A program made the position numbers and the translations under genes. This document shows positions 58,900-64,000 of a stretch of 64,000 bases of DNA, piece after piece (position 1 is the first letter of the stretch; each line of letters begins with the position of its first letter). Origin of the DNA: Thysanoteuthis rhombus (lineage: Eukaryota; Mollusca; Cephalopoda; Oegopsida; Thysanoteuthidae); contig OY735233.1 in the NCBI GenBank assembly GCA_963457665.1, forward strand, positions 26,979,709-27,043,708, read 5' to 3'. The notes beneath the pieces are model-generated. The model saw only the letters and a program-made list of their open reading frames with translations, made no database searches and was not told the origin of the DNA.

Positions 58900-59469
58900 G
58901 CCTCCTATGTACTTCCTTGTCTCATATCCTTCAAATTACGTAACTAGATTGTTGAAAAGAATTGCTGTCACTTTATCCCCAGTGAAAACTACTGATATAG
59001 TTCGCTTAGTGCCCTATGTTCACTAAAATGGATTAATTTACGTATGGACTAAGTTGTGCGTTTACCTGTTAGTTTTCTCATCCAATATTCTTATTGCTAA
59101 TTAGTGATAAAGTTCTTTGAAAAAGTTCTCGATTGTACATGTCTTCTTCCACGATTCCAAACCTGATCGTCTCTATGAAAGCCTTCCATGAGCTAAAATG
59201 GCTGATGAACTAATTATCATTCACAAAAGTAAAATTTCAATCGTTCTCAAACCCCCAAACAATAGTAAAGATGGTATGTCAGGCTTAGTTTGTAGTGGTA
59301 GCTTCTAGAGAAAAAGAGAGACGAAAAGTATCTGTGCTGTCTCTATAACGTCTTACAACGAAACAAAAGCTGATCGGTATTTTTGCTTTCTGCCTCTTTT
59401 CAGAGGAGCGTAAAGGTGGCAAAAAGTTGGGGTCTAATTCTATTTGAATTTTATTTGATGGCATTTTGA

Positions 59470-60200
59470 TGAAAAGAAACCCAAGAAAATCGTTTCAGTC
59501 AAAAAGTTCATTGTTTAAAATGGTGGTTGGGAGTTTTTTAAAGAAAAAAACCCAAAGGAACTTGTTTCAGTGGAAGAGTTGATTGTTTAAAATGGTGGTT
59601 AGGGGAAAATCCATCACATTGTTATCTTAAAGTGGAAGAGTCCGTAGTTACAGCCAGAGAACAAGAAAGTCACACTAATCATCATATTAGTGGACTAACT
59701 GATACCCGTGAAAAATCGACGAATATATTTGAAATTCTATGCAACGAGTTTTTTAAGCAAAAAAAAAATCGTTTATCTAAATATATAATAACCTAGCATG
59801 AATTAGTATTGCACCATCTATCCTTAGAGATATGATGAGGTTTGAACCCCCTAAGAACAGTCAGCAAGATTAGCTGGTCATTGCAAAATGACGTGCATCT
59901 AGATAACACATTATTTCATAAAAGTTTTCTATCAGACCATTGCTATACAGCATACGTTCAGATATTATTGATTAGCACAGAAGCTTTGTATCAGACAATC
60001 AATAATGGGAGATTCAATAAAAATTGATCCCACTTATAACGGTAAGTTTAGCTTAAAAATATTGAATTATTTTACGAGGAAGAGTGCATAGTTTAAAACG
60101 ATGCGTTGGAAGAATTTTATCTACCACCTGGAAGCGTCTAGTGTTACGACCAGCGAACCAAGAAAACCACACTCTTCATTATTATCATAGATTATTTCTG
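59470..60200 (+). repeat. Local duplications (family W)
   Basis: Two ~70-bp tandem units at 59472-59541 and 59541-59611 (GTTTCAGT..AA.AGTT.ATTG then TTTAAAATGGTGGTT.GG). A further block (TGGAAG.GTC..TAGTTACAG then CCAGAGAACAAGAAAGTCAC, near 59632-59690) recurs at about 60128-60185 (CCAGCGAACCAAGAAAACCA). Function unknown. Confidence 0.6.
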
Positions 60201-60479
60201 TGCAAAGTGGAGAGAGGCTTGTTTTCACGAAATTGTCAAGTTCAATCATTAGTGAAAAGTGCTGGATTCTGGAACGTGACACCTGATCCCGAAGGATCAC
60301 CTGATCAACAACAATAATAGAAAGTTTCCTGACCCCATGGACAATGATACGAAACAGAATTGACCTCACCGTGGTGCAAAATGGATGAAATACTTGGATG
60401 TCCTGTCAACAAATTTCCCCTTTCAGCGTTTGGATCGTGACTCTTGGAATTAGCTGAACTGCAGGAACTGCCGGAAGGA

Positions 60480-60738
60480 AGTCAAAGTTGGCACTATGCC
60501 TCCTTGAGCCTCACTGGTGTGCAATCAGATTTGTCCATCTCCTAGACTGGTTGCCAACTACGGCCAGAGAGCCCAGTCTTCCCTATTATTTTATCTATAG
60601 ATGGAAGGGAGAAAAAGATGGATTTATGCCTTTCCAAAGGGCATTTGTATGGACTAAATACGAACTGTCTCAGCTTGAGTTTGAACCTTGTTCACTGGAT
60701 CTATTCTCTATATTGTTAACCGTTCGGCCACATTCACT
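60480..60738 (-). repeat. tRNA-like head (60672-60738) and shared repeat core
   Basis: Minus strand GTGGCCGAACGGTTAACAAT (box A, strong) and AAGGTTCAAACTCAAG (box B) are 40-45 bp apart, as in a Ser/Leu-type tRNA head of a SINE. On the plus strand 60535-60580 repeats the CTCCTAGACTGGTTGCC block found at 22405. The stems are too diverged for a functional tRNA. Confidence 0.55.
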
Positions 60739-60884
60739 TCCATATTAATAGAAATGATAGTAATAACAACATTCCTAGCGAAAGAATGAATCACTGCATT
60801 CCATATATGTTTCTTGTTGCCTTGTCAATTAAGCAATAATGACGCTGAAATAAAATTATCTTGATAAAAATAGCGGTGATAGAA

Positions 60885-61090
60885 AAAAAATTGGAAAAAG
60901 GGGTAATCAATGAATAATTTACTCCTCCCGCATTTCGTTTGGTGATGATCAGTGAGAAAGTGTACATTTCCATAAATCGAGCAGAAATGTTGCTGATCAC
61001 AATATAAGGAATCAATTTAAGGTGAATTTTCATTGCAAAAGAGCTTACACTAAAAATGTATTGGAGGGAAGCGGAGCAAAAATGGAAAAA
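60885..61090 (+). mobile_element. Family X dispersed element, copy 8 (middle only)
   Basis: GGGTAATCAATGAATAATTT, GGTGATGATCAGTGAGAAAG then AGGAATCAATTTAAGGTGAA and TTTTCATTGCAAAAG match the central part of copy 9. Confidence 0.55.
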
Positions 61091-61834
61091 AACGTTTTCC
61101 TTAATTATTGAGGGGAGTGCAAAAACATGCGTGGAGTTGAGACATATAACATATGAATTCATATAACATTGGTTTACAAAAGACAATGTTATCTTCATGA
61201 AGTCTGGCAACAGAACAATTGCAGAGTAGATTAGAATAACATATATTCAAAAGAATATCAAGGAAAATTACTTCAGAGATTTCTATATGGCCCAACAGTC
61301 AGCAGCATGGGAAATTGAATCCGTCAGAGACGGTTTGCCGTCCTGGGATATACAATTAGGGGGAGGGAGACTCTGGTGAAAATTTGGTGAGCCTAGCTAG
61401 CCGGAAATGGATTGTGATAAATCAATATGCCCATGTCGCAAAAGATAACGACTATTTTGATAAGTATAGAAAATTGCATAGTCGTTAAATTGTTCAAAAT
61501 GAATTTAGTAATCAATGCTTCTTTCCTTGAATTCATTTGAAGAGATTATTGTAAATGTGCTCTCTAAGATAATCGTCTGAAACGAATGCTGCTATTTACT
61601 CAAATCACGCTGTTTATTTTCTTAATCTAAAATGTTTTCCTAAAATATTGATTCGTTGGAATTGCAGTGACCTTCAAGAACATTTCTGTTGACCACGACC
61701 AGATTGTCATTTTTTTTTTCGTTTTTGTTTTCATTACTTTATTTTTATGTTATTCTTTGAATTCAACATTTTTATTACGTCATTCGAACATGAATTTGAT
61801 TCTATTTTACAACACCAGTTGCTTCCCTTAGCGT

Positions 61835-62115
61835 GACAAAAGACACCGGCACATCTCTAATCATTATATGCGTTCATTGGCCGTACAAATGCTATCTCCA
61901 CTTCGACATAGCACCACCAGAGCAAGTGAAAGACCTAGAAGAAAAAACTCCAGCAGAGACAAAGATCGAACTCGGTTCGCTATTTCCATTTTTCAAATTT
62001 CGACCGATGCGAACAAATCAGGAAACCAAGTTCGGGTCGGTGTGTTGCATGTAATTCCTTCCGAGCCACTCAGAATAATTTCGATAGCACTAAGTAGATT
62101 AATTCGTCATCATGG
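61835..62115 (+). other. Open, GC-richer stretch, coding status unknown
   Basis: Two overlapping open frames (73 and 83 codons). One reads RTRFAISIFQISTDANKSGN then QVRVGVLHVI, faintly like the middle of a von Willebrand A domain, but no MIDAS motif or splice context is visible. I would not annotate it as a gene without transcript evidence. Confidence 0.15.
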
Positions 62116-62245
62116 ATAATTTCTGCAAAGACTGGAATACCATGTAACATGGAGCACTAAATAAACTCTCCGAAAGTAATTTCAAGAAAACACGACACGT
62201 TTTCAAAATCGAAACAGATAAACAGGAACCGAATTTTCCCAAATA

Positions 62246-62665
62246 TTATTAACTGGTCTGGTTTGTCACTCAAAAGAAACCTCCACATGACCACCCTCCA
62301 TTGGCAGCATGTCATGTATAGGTGATCAATGACATGAAATGTGGAAGGGGGTGATCAATGAATAAGTTACTTCTCACACCTCTTATCAGACAATAATGAT
62401 TGAAAAAGCCAGAATTTATAAAAGAACAAGCTGGCACAAACCAAACTATTAATTTAGCATCACTTTACATTGCAAATTGAATCCCTTATGTTATATTTTT
62501 AGGGAGGAGATTTCGAAATAACAGAAAAGGATTCTAATAATTAGGAGTAAATATTCAAGTTTTCAGTCCTTTAGCTCCCTTGGTGCGGCTAGTGTGCAAC
62601 CAACCCAGAAAACCTATTTTGACAGTTTCTGTGACGACTTTGGTTAACAGAACCTAATTTTCCAA
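62246..62665 (+). mobile_element. Family X dispersed element, copy 9
   Basis: Left end CTGGTTTGTCACTCAAAAGA then AACCTCCACATGACCACC and TTGGCAGCATGTC. Middle GTGATCAATGAATAAGTTAC and CATTGCAAATTGAATCCC. Right end TTTAGCTCCCTTGGTGCG then TTTTGACAGTTTCTGTGACG. Nearly full length, no ORF. Confidence 0.72.
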
Positions 62666-64000
62666 AATAATATTGATATTAAAGAATTAATATTGACTGA
62701 GAAGTTTTGGGTGTCACACAAGTCATAATACAGATTTTTGCCTTGAAGAAACAGACGATAACTTTTGGAAATCGGGTAATATGAACTAAAAAATTTTATT
62801 AAAATTTTATCAAGTTCAAATATGAATCATTTCACTGGTAAACGTCAGCGTTTGAGCCAATTCCTTCAAAGCACATAGGTTGAGCCAGCGATTGATACAA
62901 GCATTGGTCACATCAGATTTTTACGTTTGGTGTTTCCAAAGCAATCTCTGATTCGTGCCCTGAGACCATAAACGATTCTTGATCTTGTTGCATCAATTTT
63001 GCTGTTAATGTAGCCCCAAACAAAGCAATCATTAACCCTAACCCTTTTGGGGTTGCTATTTTTCACATCAGTTCTAACAATTATGTCGTCTAACAATAAA
63101 GGGAATAGATGCTGCGCTCAAGCGCCAAAAGGTTCCTTACGCGTTGCACTACCGATTTATCTCAATTTTACTGAGATCAGACAGAAATCTGAAACGCAAA
63201 ATGGAAAAGAAAATGTTGAAACTTTTTCGAGAAACACTGAGGACTGTTACGCCATCTTGGATCCTTGTGGTAGACATTAGAATATTACGCAATGTAGAGC
63301 ACTCGTTGAACTTTTTGAAATTATAATCCCAAGAAAAGAAAAAAACACATTTTCATAGTTGAAATGACTGAACTGTAACCGGATTTCCCAGAATAAAATC
63401 AGTATTAACAGACTGATATCAAATGAGAAGTATTTAAAAATTCTAGAAACTATTTTAGCCGAATCTAAAAGTGTTGTCTGCATCTCTACAAAAACATTGC
63501 GTTGATTTTCACAAAAAGAAATAAGATGTTTGGGAAAATTGTTTCAATGCAGAAAAATTTGCATTCAAAGTCAAGAAAACAAAAGAGTTTTTTTATTTAA
63601 AATGAACATTTTTAAAATGTATCCAGTGCAATAGAATAATGTTTTGATACAAGCTACAGTATCAATGAACAATCGAAATCTGAAGCATTCTTTTGGACAA
63701 AATCTTACATTCGTTGTTTATGCCTAACTCCTACTCAGAAGTTAACTTTATTTTGTCTTAGAAACAACAATGACAATGACAATAGTAACAACACTTGCTT
63801 CCACAAAATTAAAAACCTCTCAAGAATACCGGAGAGGCTAGAATTTGGCTTACAACCTTATTTCAATCCGTCTAAACGATTTATAAAAAAAGAATTTGGG
63901 ACCTCCTGATCGGTCTCCCCGTACAGGCCACCATATTTCTTACAGTTTATATCTAGAATTACCTCAAATTATACCTGAATTTTAACGCTATTTATCTAAA
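62666..64000. other. No recognised feature
   Basis: AT-rich to the window end. Short open frames at 62908-63326 carry no motif. Confidence 0.35.

Noticed and set aside
61868-62119. von Willebrand A domain exon
   Set aside because: Only a short vague resemblance (DANKSGNQVRVGVLHV). No MIDAS motif, no splice sites, overlapping alternative frame. Kept only as a low-confidence candidate.

Overview
This is a non-coding, repeat-dominated stretch of an animal nuclear genome. The DNA is AT-rich. It is studded with long perfect microsatellites (AT, GA/CT, AAT, CAT/GAT, TCTA) and crowded with broken retroelement copies. No intact protein-coding gene, rRNA gene, functional tRNA gene, bacterial operon or CRISPR array is visible. 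The retroelement mix (RLE-type and RTE-type non-LTR elements, a CR1/Jockey-like LINE, a Penelope-like element, a 5S-rRNA-derived SINE and tRNA-derived sequences) fits a large invertebrate genome. A mollusc (perhaps cephalopod) or another marine invertebrate is my best guess, but I cannot fix the phylum. The abundant tRNA-Lys-related SINE of squid and octopus was not seen.

Layout. Positions 1-1944 hold an inverted pair of RTE fragments. Positions 1945-9710 are a chain of 5'-truncated, same-orientation copies of a non-LTR retrotransposon. Its protein ends in a CCHC zinc knuckle and a PD-(D/E)xK restriction-like endonuclease (RLE), and its 3' end is an (AAT/TAA)n tract. Successive copies start in or next to the tail of the one before, and two are broken by RTE insertions on the opposite strand. 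Positions 12200-14190 carry a CR1-like fragment, an inverted RLE 3' end and a further RLE copy. Positions 14400-22160 alternate pyrimidine-rich tracts with copies of an apparently undescribed ~440-bp dispersed element, here called family X. One copy of X sits inside a second repeat (family Z) whose empty counterpart lies 600 bp away. A 5S-rRNA-derived SINE head is at 22066.

Positions 22900-30300 contain tRNA-like relics, the first copy of family Y between AT tracts, a second RLE lineage (25640-26480) and another LINE fragment. Positions 30765-32500 are an exceptional ~1.7-kb purine-rich tract. Positions 33000-51700 are rich in RTE copies with CAT/GAT tails (one with a 5' inversion), plus the second family Y copy, a Penelope-like relic (43125-44190), a 23-bp minisatellite and a five-unit ~165-bp tandem repeat. 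Positions 53000-64000 contain one more RLE fragment, a degenerate ~160-180-bp satellite, and relics of family X and tRNA-like sequence.

All retroelement reading frames here are broken by stops and frameshifts, so these are fossils. The relations between them (nesting, tails that become microsatellites, an empty site, a twin-priming inversion) are the main biological content. Boundaries were read by eye and are usually good to about 5-30 bases.
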